Origin: Exiguobacterium sp. s193
Lineage (GTDB): Bacteria; Bacillota; Bacilli; Exiguobacteriales; Exiguobacteriaceae
Reading direction: 5' to 3'
DNA: 64,000 nucleotides
Assembly (NCBI RefSeq): GCF_018618755.1
Contig: NZ_JACSMR010000001.1
Span: 620,001-684,000, forward strand
Shown here: piece after piece, positions 9,983 through 18,150 of the stretch
Layout: every line of letters begins with the position of its first letter
Position numbering within the stretch: the first letter of the stretch is position 1
The notes under the pieces: model-generated
What the model saw: only the letters and a program-made list of their open reading frames with translations
Told to the model about the DNA's origin: nothing
Databases searched by the model: none
Position numbers and translations under genes: made by a program

Positions 9983-10825
9983 ATGAAACGATTAATCACT
10001 GCTCTGTTATCAACGAGCATTCTGTTAGCCGGATGTGGTAACGACTCCACGTCCTCTACAGATACTGAATCCCCGAAGACGTCGGAAACGAAACAAGTGG
10101 CGAAGGCTGATCAAGACGTTCTTGCTGTCTATCAAGCCTACCAAGATACATTAGGAAAAACCGGGGCGGCGGATGCAAAAGCACTTGCTAAGCTCGAGTA
10201 CACGGGTGAGGAACAGCCGTTACGTGCAGCAGCGACCGGCGCCAAAAACCTAAACGTCACACCGGGTAAAGTCGTCAAAAGCTTTCAACAAGGTGACGTC
10301 GCCTATATCATCCATGAGTTCAATGATGCGGATGGATCACCGCTCCCGAATCGGGCGTCGAAGTTATTCCTCAAGAAAGACGGCGAATGGAAAGTCGTGA
10401 TTGCACCAACGACCTTTGAACCATCGGTCTTTACGACGCTCGCTGAGATGTTTGATTCATTTAATGCCGACGAATACGGCGTCAATGCGAAAGCAGCGGA
10501 AGCCGTCGGGAACACGCCGGAGGATAAACAGGACAAAGTCTTCACACGCGTCAATGCCCAGACGGACTATATGGCACTCGAGATGAACAGTAACATCCTG
10601 ATGATTTACGGTATGGCACTCGGCAATGATGGCAATCCCGAGGTGTTGGTCGATTACTACTCCGATTATGCGGACTGGTACACCGATGAACAGGATTTGT
10701 TACGCAAGACGGCGAAAGCCGGCACAGACTATGAAAAATATTTGATTGCACTTGACCCATTAAAGGAAAGCTTACAAAAGAAACTCGGAAAATATGCCGA
10801 TCAACTGAATATGGAATTAGGTTAA
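9983..10825 (+). CDS. Putative lipoprotein of unknown function
   Basis: The N-terminus has a lipoprotein signal with lipobox LLAGC (C18), followed by a Ser/Thr-rich linker to about residue 40. The 280-residue protein should therefore be anchored outside the membrane. The first half (about 40-145) resembles small substrate-binding or NTF2-like domains by its W-K-V pattern (DGEWKVVIAP), but I do not recognise the family. AGGAGG lies seven bases before the ATG. The peroxiredoxin gene begins 13 bases after the stop, so the two probably form an operon; a link to oxidative stress is only inferred. Confidence 0.7.
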   Translation: MKRLITALLSTSILLAGCGNDSTSSTDTESPKTSETKQVAKADQDVLAVYQAYQDTLGKTGAADAKALAKLEYTGEEQPLRAAATGAKNLNVTPGKVVKSFQQGDVAYIIHEFNDADGSPLPNRASKLFLKKDGEWKVVIAPTTFEPSVFTTLAEMFDSFNADEYGVNAKAAEAVGNTPEDKQDKVFTRVNAQTDYMALEMNSNILMIYGMALGNDGNPEVLVDYYSDYADWYTDEQDLLRKTAKAGTDYEKYLIALDPLKESLQKKLGKYADQLNMELG

Positions 10826-10838
10826 AGGGGGACTCTTA

Positions 10839-11288
10839 ATGAACGCGCCAACATTTACGTTACCGAACGCCCAGGGTGAAAACATTTCACTCGCCGATTA
10901 CCGGGGTAAAAAAGTCATACTTTACTTCTATCCGAAAGACTCGACACCGGGTTGTACGACAGAAGCCTGTGATTTCCGTGACGCGACAGACGCCTTTGCA
11001 GCTGAAAATACGGTCATCCTCGGAATCTCCGCTGACAGTCAAAAACGCCATCAAAACTTTATCTCAAAATACGAACTTCCGTTCCAGCTCCTCTCCGACG
11101 TCGATCATGCGGTCTGTGAACAGTATGGGGTCTGGCAGTTAAAAAAGAACTACGGAAAGGAATATTATGGAATCGTCCGGTCGACTTTTCTCATCGATGA
11201 GCAAGGTGAATTGCTCAACGAGTGGCGGACGGTCAAGGTCAAAGATCACGTAGCTGAAGCGCTTAAATACGTCAAAGGACTTTCCTGA
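10839..11288 (+). CDS. bcp: Thioredoxin-dependent peroxiredoxin (BCP/PrxQ)
   Basis: A thiol peroxidase that reduces hydrogen and organic peroxides using thioredoxin. The 149-residue protein carries the PrxQ motif DSTPGCTTEACDFRD, with peroxidatic C39 and resolving C44 five residues apart, the typical spacing. The start MNAPTFTLPNAQGENISL is standard. AAGGGGG precedes the ATG. It is the second gene after the lipoprotein gene and ends in a clear terminator. Confidence 0.93.
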   Translation: MNAPTFTLPNAQGENISLADYRGKKVILYFYPKDSTPGCTTEACDFRDATDAFAAENTVILGISADSQKRHQNFISKYELPFQLLSDVDHAVCEQYGVWQLKKNYGKEYYGIVRSTFLIDEQGELLNEWRTVKVKDHVAEALKYVKGLS

Positions 11289-11290
11289 CG

Positions 11291-11324
11291 AAAAAAACAC
11301 GTTACTGATGTAGCGTGTTTTTTA
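11291..11324 (+). terminator. Terminator after bcp
   Basis: Stem ACACGTTAC/GTAGCGTGT with loop TGAT, followed by TTTTTT. An A-run precedes it, so it could also work on the other strand. Confidence 0.8.
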
Positions 11325-11419
11325 ATTTCACAATCATTTTCACGCTACCAATTTTATCCTTTAAAAAAATTATTTTACACGAAAACCCTTGATATCCCTC
11401 ACAATTTTAACGTTTTTGA

Positions 11420-11457
11420 AATAATCTGAAAATATTCTATTGATTTTTCTGAATATT
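11420..11457 (+). promoter_or_regulatory. Two CodY-like boxes in the oppA promoter region
   Basis: AATAATCTGAAAATA (11420-11434) and ATTTTTCTGAATATT (11443-11457) match the CodY consensus AATTTTCWGAAAATT with three and two mismatches. They lie within candidate -35/-10 elements (TTGATT at 11440-11445, TAATAT 17 bases later). CodY control of peptide uptake is common in Bacilli. Confidence 0.45.
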
Positions 11458-11616
11458 GTATTTAATATTAGAACCAAGTTGATCCGGTGCTTTCCTTCAA
11501 GAAAAGTAAAAGGCGATGACCCCTCTTATTTTTTTCATAGGACACCGGATCGCTCTAACTATCGGGTACTCATTTTATCATCATATATATTTATTCTTGG
11601 GAGGGAACTTATCATT
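11458..11616 (+). other. oppA leader with a long inverted repeat
   Basis: A perfect 9-bp inverted repeat, GATCCGGTG (11481-11489) and CACCGGATC (11543-11551), encloses 53 bases. It ends about 65 bases before the oppA start. I could not match it to a known riboswitch or T-box, and no terminator follows. Confidence 0.45.
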
Positions 11617-13266
11617 ATGAAGAAGAAAAAAACACTCGCACTCGTCGGTGCCCTATCAATCGCAGGAGCAAGCTTAGCAGCATGTTCGTCAACAGATGAC
11701 TCGAAAGATACTTCAAGTTCTTCAGGTAGTAAAAAATCAGAAGACAAACAAGTCTTAAACTTAACAAGTGGATCAGACATCCCGGCACTTAGCCCTACTG
11801 TCGCAACAGACTCTGTTTCTTTCACAGTCTTAAACAACGTTCAAGAAGGTCTCTTCCGTCTTGACGAAAACCAAGAGCCTACGCCAGGTGTTGCTGAAAG
11901 TGTTGATGTCTCGGAAGACGGACTTACATACACATTCAAATTACGTGATTCGAAATGGTCTGACGGCAGCGATGTCACTGCAAAAGACTTCGAATACGCT
12001 TGGAAACGTGTCCTCGATCCTAAGAGTGGATCACAATATGGCTACATCATGTATGTCATCGAAGGTGCTGAAGCGTACAACACAGGAAAAGGAAAAGTGG
12101 ATGATGTCGGCGTCAAAGCAGTTGACGACAAAACACTTGAAGTTAAGTTGACACAACCTGCTGATTACTTCAAAGCGTTGACTGGATTCGGTTCATTCAT
12201 GCCGCTTAAACAGGAATTCGTCGAAGAAAAAGGAAAAGACTTCGCGAAAGATCCTGAGAACTTCCTTTACAACGGTCCATTCCAATTAACGGACTGGAAA
12301 ACAGAAGTCGGCTGGTCGTACAAAAAGAACGACCAGTACTGGGATGCTGATACGGTCAAACTTGATCAAGTAAACTACAAAGTCGTTAAAGAAGTATCGA
12401 CATCCGTCAACTTGTACGAAAAAGGTGACATCGATCAAGTTGGTTTAACAAGTGAATTCGTTGATCAATACAAAGACAGCGAAGACTTCGATACACGTCT
12501 TGACGCTTCGATGTACTACATCCAAATGAACTTCAAAAATGAATTGCTCAAAAACAAAGACATCCGTAAAGCAATCGACTCAGGGTATGACAAAGAACAG
12601 ATGGCGAAAGTCCTCTTAAACAACGGTTCAATCCCTGCTTATTACTATGTTCCGAAAGAATTCGCTAAAGGACCGGACGGAAAAGACTTCCGTGACGGCA
12701 ACGAAGGGTTCGGCTCATTCGATGCTTCTTCTGCAAAAGCATCATTCGAAAAAGGTCTGAAAGAAGTCGGTAAAGACAAAGTCAAACTCGAACTTCTCTC
12801 TTACGATGATGACAACTCGAAGAAAATCTCTGAGTACCTTAAAGGCGAGTGGGAGAAAAACCTTCCAGGTCTTGAAGTTACGATCAAACAACAACCGTTC
12901 AAGAACAAACTTGATCTTGAATCAAAAGGTCAGTTCGAACTTTCGTTCGCCGGCTGGGGACCTGACTATCAGGATCCAATGACATTCCTCGACATGTGGA
13001 TGACTGGTGGACCGTATAACCGTGGTGGTTACTCAAGCGACAAATACGATTCACTCATCAAATCTGCGATGAAAGATGCGGATGCAGAAACACGTTGGCA
13101 GTCATTGAAAGATGCTGAAAAAGTCTTGCTCGAGGACGATCAAGCGATCTCAGTTATGTACCAACGCGGTGCGTCACTCTTACGTAAACCTTACGTCAAA
13201 GGCATCGTCAACCACAAAGTCGGAGCAGATACTTCGTTCAAATGGACTTACATCGAAGGAAGATAA
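11617..13266 (+). CDS. oppA: Oligopeptide ABC transporter substrate-binding lipoprotein
   Basis: This is an extracytoplasmic solute-binding protein, family 5, that captures oligopeptides for an Opp/App-type importer. The start at 11617 gives 549 residues with a lipoprotein signal (lipobox LAAC, C23) after a KKKK segment, then a Ser/Lys/Asp-rich linker. The family signature LTYTFKLRDSKWSDGSDVTA lies near residues 105-125. GGGAGGGAA is placed correctly for this ATG; the frame extends 59 codons upstream but that part lies in the leader. No permease or ATPase genes are adjacent, so it must work with transporter parts encoded elsewhere. CodY-like boxes lie upstream and a terminator follows. Confidence 0.92.
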   Translation: MKKKKTLALVGALSIAGASLAACSSTDDSKDTSSSSGSKKSEDKQVLNLTSGSDIPALSPTVATDSVSFTVLNNVQEGLFRLDENQEPTPGVAESVDVSEDGLTYTFKLRDSKWSDGSDVTAKDFEYAWKRVLDPKSGSQYGYIMYVIEGAEAYNTGKGKVDDVGVKAVDDKTLEVKLTQPADYFKALTGFGSFMPLKQEFVEEKGKDFAKDPENFLYNGPFQLTDWKTEVGWSYKKNDQYWDADTVKLDQVNYKVVKEVSTSVNLYEKGDIDQVGLTSEFVDQYKDSEDFDTRLDASMYYIQMNFKNELLKNKDIRKAIDSGYDKEQMAKVLLNNGSIPAYYYVPKEFAKGPDGKDFRDGNEGFGSFDASSAKASFEKGLKEVGKDKVKLELLSYDDDNSKKISEYLKGEWEKNLPGLEVTIKQQPFKNKLDLESKGQFELSFAGWGPDYQDPMTFLDMWMTGGPYNRGGYSSDKYDSLIKSAMKDADAETRWQSLKDAEKVLLEDDQAISVMYQRGASLLRKPYVKGIVNHKVGADTSFKWTYIEGR

Positions 13267-13276
13267 GCAATCACCC

Positions 13277-13315
13277 AAGACCAGCCTCGCTTTTAAGCGG
13301 GTCTGGTCTTTTTTT
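13277..13315 (+). terminator. Terminator after oppA
   Basis: Stem AAGACCAG/CTGGTCTT with inner CGCTT/AAGCG, followed by seven T residues. Confidence 0.9.
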
Positions 13316-13539
13316 CCATATGAGGCAAATGTACTGTTTTTTAGATATTGATTAAAAAGTGGTAACATTCTGTTTTCATTTGTATTACTTCCATTTATAC
13401 TTATGCAGAAGAAACTAAATTCACTTTTTTTTACAATAATTCGCGGTAATTCTTCAGATTTAATGAAAAAGTGCCGATATATTCTATACAGAGGACTTTT
13501 GCCTCAATACATTGAATGACTAGGAAGGAGGACTCATCT

Positions 13540-14190
13540 TTGAAGCAACGTGTACTGAAGAGTCAACAAACACTTACGGAAGAACAAACCGAAATGGTAG
13601 AAGCGATTCAAGCAGTCGGTGAACTGATTCAAGACAGACCACGACGCACCATCTATCGTCGTTATGCGGTCGTCCACGGTTGGCCATTGCCCGAAAACAT
13701 CATTCGACAATTCGGCTCTTGGCCGGAAGCTTTATCTGCAGCTGGGTTTGAATGGCACATCGATCAGCAACCGGAAGAACTGGAGCGGGCGCCTAAATAT
13801 ACGAAGGATGAAATTTTAAAATCTTTCCAGCGCTATGCAAAAGACGTCGGTTCGACCATCACCTTGAAGAAGTATCAAACTTGGCGGAAATCTGTCCACC
13901 ATGCACCGAGCCACTATCATATCGTGAAAATGTTTGGTTCTTGGCATGATGCCTGTACGGCAGCTGGACTCGAAGCGAGTGTTACTTATTCGAAAGCTGA
14001 GCTTGCGTCATCACTTCGACAAGCGATCGAAGAAGTCGGCTTCTCGCTATCTTTCGAAGCCTACCGTGAATGGGCGAAACGTAACAACAAGCCCTCTACA
14101 AAAGCCCTACTTCATCGTTACGGCTCATGGTCGGCAGCCATCCATGCCATTGAAAGTGAAATTCGTTCGAGCAAACAACAAGCCCAGTAA
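13540..14190 (+). CDS. Homing-endonuclease-associated-repeat protein, no nuclease domain
   Basis: A 216-residue protein made of three repeats of about 55-60 residues. Each ends in a conserved block of the form Y-x2-W/H...P-x4-I...FGSW-x2-A-x2-AG (QFGSWPEALSAAG, MFGSWHDACTAAG, RYGSWSAAIHAI). This is the pattern of the homing endonuclease associated repeat, thought to bind DNA. I see no HNH or LAGLIDADG nuclease motif. I choose the TTG at 13540 because AAGGAGGA lies just before it, inside the longer ATG-started frame from 13516. A second protein of this type with four repeats is at 62266-63009. Function unknown. Confidence 0.75.
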   Translation: MKQRVLKSQQTLTEEQTEMVEAIQAVGELIQDRPRRTIYRRYAVVHGWPLPENIIRQFGSWPEALSAAGFEWHIDQQPEELERAPKYTKDEILKSFQRYAKDVGSTITLKKYQTWRKSVHHAPSHYHIVKMFGSWHDACTAAGLEASVTYSKAELASSLRQAIEEVGFSLSFEAYREWAKRNNKPSTKALLHRYGSWSAAIHAIESEIRSSKQQAQ

Positions 14191-14323
14191 TCAAGATTAT
14201 GCATTCATTTACTTCTATTTCTTTTACAATCAGGCACGCCGGTCGGTCTTCGACTTGTGTGTTTTTTTGTTTCGTTCATCGAAAATCATCTCAAAAAAAA
14301 TACTTTTCCTAAGAAGGACATGT

Positions 14324-14413
14324 CAGCGTGTAGACAAACGATTAAGAAGCATACACATGCGATATCGAGATGCAATCTGTTCGCGCTTCCCTATCTTGCC
14401 TCGTCTTCAAACC
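14324..14413 (+). repeat. Family A element fragment (left end only), copy A9
   Basis: It starts CAGCGTGTAGACAAACGATT and follows the family A left half through GCGCTTCCC and CCTCGTCTTCAAA, then stops. The right half is missing, and the GGDEF-gene terminator begins 18 bases later. Confidence 0.7.
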
Positions 14414-14430
14414 GCCTTTGTCTCCCCACT

Positions 14431-14461
14431 AAAAAACCGCCACCTAAGAGGTAGCGGTTTT
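14431..14461 (-). terminator. Terminator of the GGDEF gene
   Basis: Stem AAAACCGCTACCTC/AGGTGGCGGTTTT followed by TTTT on the minus strand. It ends just before the stop of the gene at 14465 and may also work for rightward transcripts. Confidence 0.8.
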
Positions 14462-14464
14462 ACT

Positions 14465-16159
14465 TCAAATGACTTTTTCTTTCCATTCTTGATAAGACGC
14501 GACACGATCACGTCCCTGGAATTTAGCACCTACGTACATCGCACGGTCCGCATTCCGAATCAAGCTCGCTAGGTCACCGAGTTCCTTCAACGTGTCGACA
14601 CCGATACTTGCTGTGACATCAAGCGTATGCCCAGACACTTCAATTGGATTCGCATGCAACGTCTCCCGGATTCGCTCCGCGACGATTCGCGCCGATTCAA
14701 TATCCGTGTTCGGTAACAAGACGACGAACTCTTCTCCCCCATAACGCGCGACAAGATCCGTGATGCGAGTTGCTTGCATCAACAGTTTTGCGACTTCGAA
14801 CAAGACGACGTCGCCGATTTCATGTCCATACGTATCATTGATTTGTTTGAAATGATCCAAATCAATCATCAAGGCTGAGAAAGGATACAAATCCTTTTGT
14901 TTGATGCGACGGTCTCCCCATTCCTGTAACGCACGGTAGTTCGGAAGTTTTGTCATGGCATCCGTCCGGCTATCCATCAAGAGATGTTCGCGTTCATGTG
15001 CCCGCTCGACCGCCCAGGACAGGACACGTAACGCACGGTATAATTCATAACCAAAGTCCTTCGTGAACTCTCCACTTGCTTCCGAGGCTAACATCAAGGA
15101 ACAGTTAATCGTTTCCGTCGCTTCCGGTTTAATGAATAGAATGGATTGCATTTCTTCCGGGAGCGCATCATAGAGCCGGATATCCCACTCTTGCTGCATG
15201 ACATAGAGCAGTACTTCCTCTTTCTCGATAATTTCCTCGATGATGATTCCTTCGACATGATCTGCTTTTAACTTACGTCCGTCCTTCAATGAATAATAAA
15301 CGGTTTTGCCCTCTCCAAAATCAAACTTAATCCAGGCAATGTCGGGTTTGACGAACTGATTCAGCTGTCTTAAGTACCGTTCGATGATGAACTGTGCGTC
15401 ACCATCTTTCCATGCCGCTTCTTTTAACCGTTCAATCTGTTCCCAGTGTTCAAGTCGATCGCTCGCATGAACGGAACTCCCAAGCGAACGTTTAATGATG
15501 AACAGAGCAAAGGCGGTCATGACTAAAGCGCTATTCCCGTTATTTTGAACCATCAATGTACTGAAAACACCATATAAGAGCTCCGCTGTAATGACGACCG
15601 CTTCAAAACGTAATAACGGAAGCATGACACTCGTCGGAATGTTCTCACCGAGTAAAAAGTTTGATAATTTGTATTGGAACAATAAGACCATCCATAAGAT
15701 CACGACCATTGTCATCAACGGGACAATGTTCCCAATGAGTGAGAATGCTGCTCCGTGCGTGCCGCCTAATGCGTTGTAGGCAAGGCCTGCCGGTAAAATC
15801 AACAGCAATTCAAGGGCAACGTTAAACGGATAATTGTGCAACATCCGCCGCCGACCGATTGCCGTATTGAAAGAACGTAACTGATAGATCAACATCGTCA
15901 ATTGACCGACACAGATTGCCGGCAACAGTCCGTAAGTTAAAAACGTATACAGCACAAATCCGAAATGGAATGTAAAACTCATGTGTCTTCTTCGAACCGG
16001 ATCGACAACAAAAATCGTCGATAAGGCGACTATCAATAAAAAGGTGAAATAATCGACATTGAGGCTATAATCATTCGCTCGCGCTAAAAGATCGAGCGCA
16101 ATGACGATTATAAAGAACACGACCCAACTTCGAAGAAGGTATTGTTGAAACCGCCGCAC
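14465..16159 (-). CDS. Membrane-bound diguanylate cyclase (GGDEF)
   Basis: The first 200 or so residues form six to seven hydrophobic segments, so this is a membrane sensor. A linker region (about 220-390) follows, then a GGDEF domain (about 395-560). The active-site loop reads RYGGEEFVVLLPNTD, an intact GGEEF, and SRTDAMTKLPNYRAL and MIDLDHFKQINDTYG mark the start of the domain. It should make c-di-GMP from GTP. The GTG at 16159 has GGAAGGGG eight bases upstream. The N-terminal input domain was not recognised. Single gene, ended by the terminator at 14431-14461. Confidence 0.9.
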   Translation of the reverse strand: MRRFQQYLLRSWVVFFIIVIALDLLARANDYSLNVDYFTFLLIVALSTIFVVDPVRRRHMSFTFHFGFVLYTFLTYGLLPAICVGQLTMLIYQLRSFNTAIGRRRMLHNYPFNVALELLLILPAGLAYNALGGTHGAAFSLIGNIVPLMTMVVILWMVLLFQYKLSNFLLGENIPTSVMLPLLRFEAVVITAELLYGVFSTLMVQNNGNSALVMTAFALFIIKRSLGSSVHASDRLEHWEQIERLKEAAWKDGDAQFIIERYLRQLNQFVKPDIAWIKFDFGEGKTVYYSLKDGRKLKADHVEGIIIEEIIEKEEVLLYVMQQEWDIRLYDALPEEMQSILFIKPEATETINCSLMLASEASGEFTKDFGYELYRALRVLSWAVERAHEREHLLMDSRTDAMTKLPNYRALQEWGDRRIKQKDLYPFSALMIDLDHFKQINDTYGHEIGDVVLFEVAKLLMQATRITDLVARYGGEEFVVLLPNTDIESARIVAERIRETLHANPIEVSGHTLDVTASIGVDTLKELGDLASLIRNADRAMYVGAKFQGRDRVASYQEWKEKVI

Positions 16160-16291
16160 ATTGACTTCCCCTTCCTAAACTACTATCTTGTCTATTTTTG
16201 GAAAACCTTCACTTCATTCTTGTCCAAATGAATCATGAAGTCCAACTTCTGCTCTCTCATTTGCTACAATATAAAGAGAGGTGATAAATGA

Positions 16292-16900
16292 ATGAGTACA
16301 CACTTTACAAAAGAAGCGTTTAAGGCATTTGAAATTGAAGGGCTAGAAAATCGGATGGATGCGATTCGCAAGCGAATACAACCTGTTTTCCGCCACATTG
16401 GTGCGGAGGTTTCTCCTGATTTGACGGTGAATCTCGCAGAGGACATGTACGTCCATATCGCACAACACGCAAGACGAAAGGTAAATCCGCCAAACGATAC
16501 ATGGATGGCCTTTTCGCCTAATAAACGTGGATATAAAAAACACCCGCATTTCCAAGTCGGGCTCTTTGATGACCATCTCTTTATTTGGTTGGCCTATATT
16601 TATGAACTTCCAAATAAACAACAGTATGCGTCAAAACTTCTTGATCAGCAAGAGCTGTTACGGACATTACCAGAGGACTTCGTCATTTCGTACGACCATA
16701 TGAAAAAAGAGGCCGTTCGCGTGACAGATGCCAATCTGGAACAAGGGTTGGTCCGTTTCCGCGATGTAAAAAAAGCTGAATTTCTTGTCGGTCGTCATGT
16801 GTCTGCCCAACAAGTCAGCGCGATGTCTCACGACGAACTCCTTGAATTGATTCGAAATACCTATGCGCATCTCGTCCCTGTTTATAAAAAGATTCAATAA
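16292..16900 (+). CDS. YktB-like UPF0637 (DUF1054) protein
   Basis: A 202-residue soluble protein that looks like B. subtilis YktB across its length: starts FTKEAFKAFEIEGLENRM, contains DTWMAFSPNKRGYKKHPHFQ near residue 70 and ISYDHMKKEAVRVTD near 130. The function of the family is unknown to me. The ATG is preceded by GAGAGGTGATAA. It is divergent from the GGDEF gene and shares a terminator with the convergent gene at 16933. Confidence 0.85.
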   Translation: MSTHFTKEAFKAFEIEGLENRMDAIRKRIQPVFRHIGAEVSPDLTVNLAEDMYVHIAQHARRKVNPPNDTWMAFSPNKRGYKKHPHFQVGLFDDHLFIWLAYIYELPNKQQYASKLLDQQELLRTLPEDFVISYDHMKKEAVRVTDANLEQGLVRFRDVKKAEFLVGRHVSAQQVSAMSHDELLELIRNTYAHLVPVYKKIQ

Positions 16901-16928
16901 AAAGGATGGCCTAAAAGGTCATCCTTTT
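16899..16928. terminator. Bidirectional terminator
   Basis: AAAAGGATG and CATCCTTTT pair around GCCTAAAAGGT, with A and T runs on both sides. It lies between convergent genes and can serve both. Confidence 0.85.
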
Positions 16929-16932
16929 GTCA

Positions 16933-17442
16933 TTAGTTATATTTTACTAGAATTGACATGACTTGTGTACGGTCGGAATTTAAATTTAGATAAATGTTGA
17001 CCTTTTTCGCCGAAACCGTCATCGTGTTGAACATTGGATCAAGTTTTGCAGTCGGATAGGCTTTTTTCACTTCCTTGACAGAAATCGTGCGTTTGACCAT
17101 TTTCGGATCATAGACGATGGCAGAGACTGTTGCTTTACTATCTTTCACGCCGTACGTCGAACAATAGTGAACGGCACGATCCGCTGACATCAGTCCATTC
17201 CCACTTTGACACCAGTTTGATTTCTTTTCACCTTTATATGCACTATGTACCTGTGCTAACGTTGTCCGTTCTAACTTTACCGTTTTATCAAGTGATTTTG
17301 CATAACTGGCATTCTTTTTGATATGTTGGAGCCAACTGACGTCCGATGGTTTCGTTGCTTCCGCTGATTGATTATATGAAGTGCCTGACACGACGCTGAC
17401 GGCAAGAGCTGCTGTTAAGATAAGTCCTAAGATTTGTTTCAT
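16933..17442 (-). CDS. Secreted protein of unknown function
   Basis: A 169-residue protein with a signal peptide (MKQILGLILTAALAVSVVSG, probable cleavage after an AEA site near residue 29). The mature part has two cysteines (NWCQSG and VHYCSTYG) that could form a disulfide, and a basic C-terminal half. I do not recognise the family. The ATG at 17442 has GGGGGTT a few bases upstream. It stands alone between the YktB-like gene and element A2. Confidence 0.7.
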   Translation of the reverse strand: MKQILGLILTAALAVSVVSGTSYNQSAEATKPSDVSWLQHIKKNASYAKSLDKTVKLERTTLAQVHSAYKGEKKSNWCQSGNGLMSADRAVHYCSTYGVKDSKATVSAIVYDPKMVKRTISVKEVKKAYPTAKLDPMFNTMTVSAKKVNIYLNLNSDRTQVMSILVKYN

Positions 17443-17548
17443 GATGTAACCCCCTAAAAATGCTTTGTTAAATAACTCATTCCCCCAATTCTCAAAAAAT
17501 ACTCACGTTCCATACATTTTTCAGAAAAATATTTTTAAAAAGAATGTT

Positions 17549-17556
17549 GTTTGATT
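17549..17556. repeat. Probable target-site duplication, left of A2
   Basis: GTTTGATT occurs directly before the element and again at 17954-17961 directly after it. Confidence 0.6.
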
Positions 17557-17953
17557 CAGCATGTAGACAAACTCTTATGAAGCGTGAACATACGATAACG
17601 AGAGACAATCCGGTCGAGCTTCTCTGTCTCGCCTCGTCTTCAAAGCGGCAATCGGTCACGCCACTACAGCAAAGCTGCAGGGTCACAAATGATTGCTTGT
17701 TGCGGTTCTAAGCGATGCGAAACGGATTGCGCCCTAAACCGTCTGCCTACCCGGCTTTCCCTCACGGTATTATCTAAAAAGCATCGCGTTTCGTTGACTC
17801 CTACGGGGAAAAGTGCGTCTTTAACGCACTTTTAGAGGCAGGCAAGACCCTGCTCATTGTCCGTGAGGACGAAGGAGCAACGGCTTGCGCCTCACCCGAG
17901 GAAAGCAACGAAAAAGACGCTTGATCTCCCGATGGCACTTTGTCTACAGCCTG
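17557..17953 (+). mobile_element. Family A interspersed element, copy A2 (long form)
   Basis: A 397-bp copy with ends CAGCATGTAGACAAAC and TTTGTCTACAGCCTG and an 8-bp flanking direct repeat. It has an extra internal hairpin (CTACAGC/GCTGCAG, about 17661-17690) also found in copy A4. All core stems are present: CCTACGGGG/CCCGAGG, AAAGTGCG/CGCACTTT, GCAAG/CTTGC and TGCTC/GAGCA. Small frames inside it are shadows. Confidence 0.8.
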
Positions 17954-18068
17954 GTTTGATTGAATAAAGCGCACCGCCCATTTGACCAATCCTTTGTTTC
18001 CACACACGATCGGGTCGGGCAAGTAACGTCTACGACCTAATAGAAAATATCCGTACTACAAAGCCAGT
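17954..18068. other. Intergenic stretch between A2 and the pot terminator
   Basis: It starts with the right-hand copy of GTTTGATT. I see no gene, promoter or strong hairpin in the remainder. Confidence 0.5.
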
Positions 18069-18112
18069 GAAAAACCCGCTTTCCTGTCGAGAAACGGACA
18101 GGGAAGCGGGTC
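18069..18112 (-). terminator. Terminator of the potABCD operon
   Basis: A long stem (ACCCGCTTCCCTGTC / GACAGGAAAGCGGGT) followed by TTTT on the minus strand, about 40 bases after the potD stop. Confidence 0.85.
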
Positions 18113-18150
18113 TTGTGTCTTGCTTGAGGAAAGCGTGGCTAAGCCCTCAC

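Noticed and set aside
11458-11616. T-box or known riboswitch before oppA
   Set aside because: The T-box sequence and other hallmark blocks are missing; only an inverted repeat is seen.
13934-14572. Plus-strand frame of 212 residues
   Set aside because: It overlaps the repeat-protein gene in another frame, crosses element A9 and a terminator, and has no ribosome binding site.
17801-18022. Small minus-strand frame within and beyond A2
   Set aside because: It is produced by the family A element core; similar frames occur in other copies with changes that do not respect codons.
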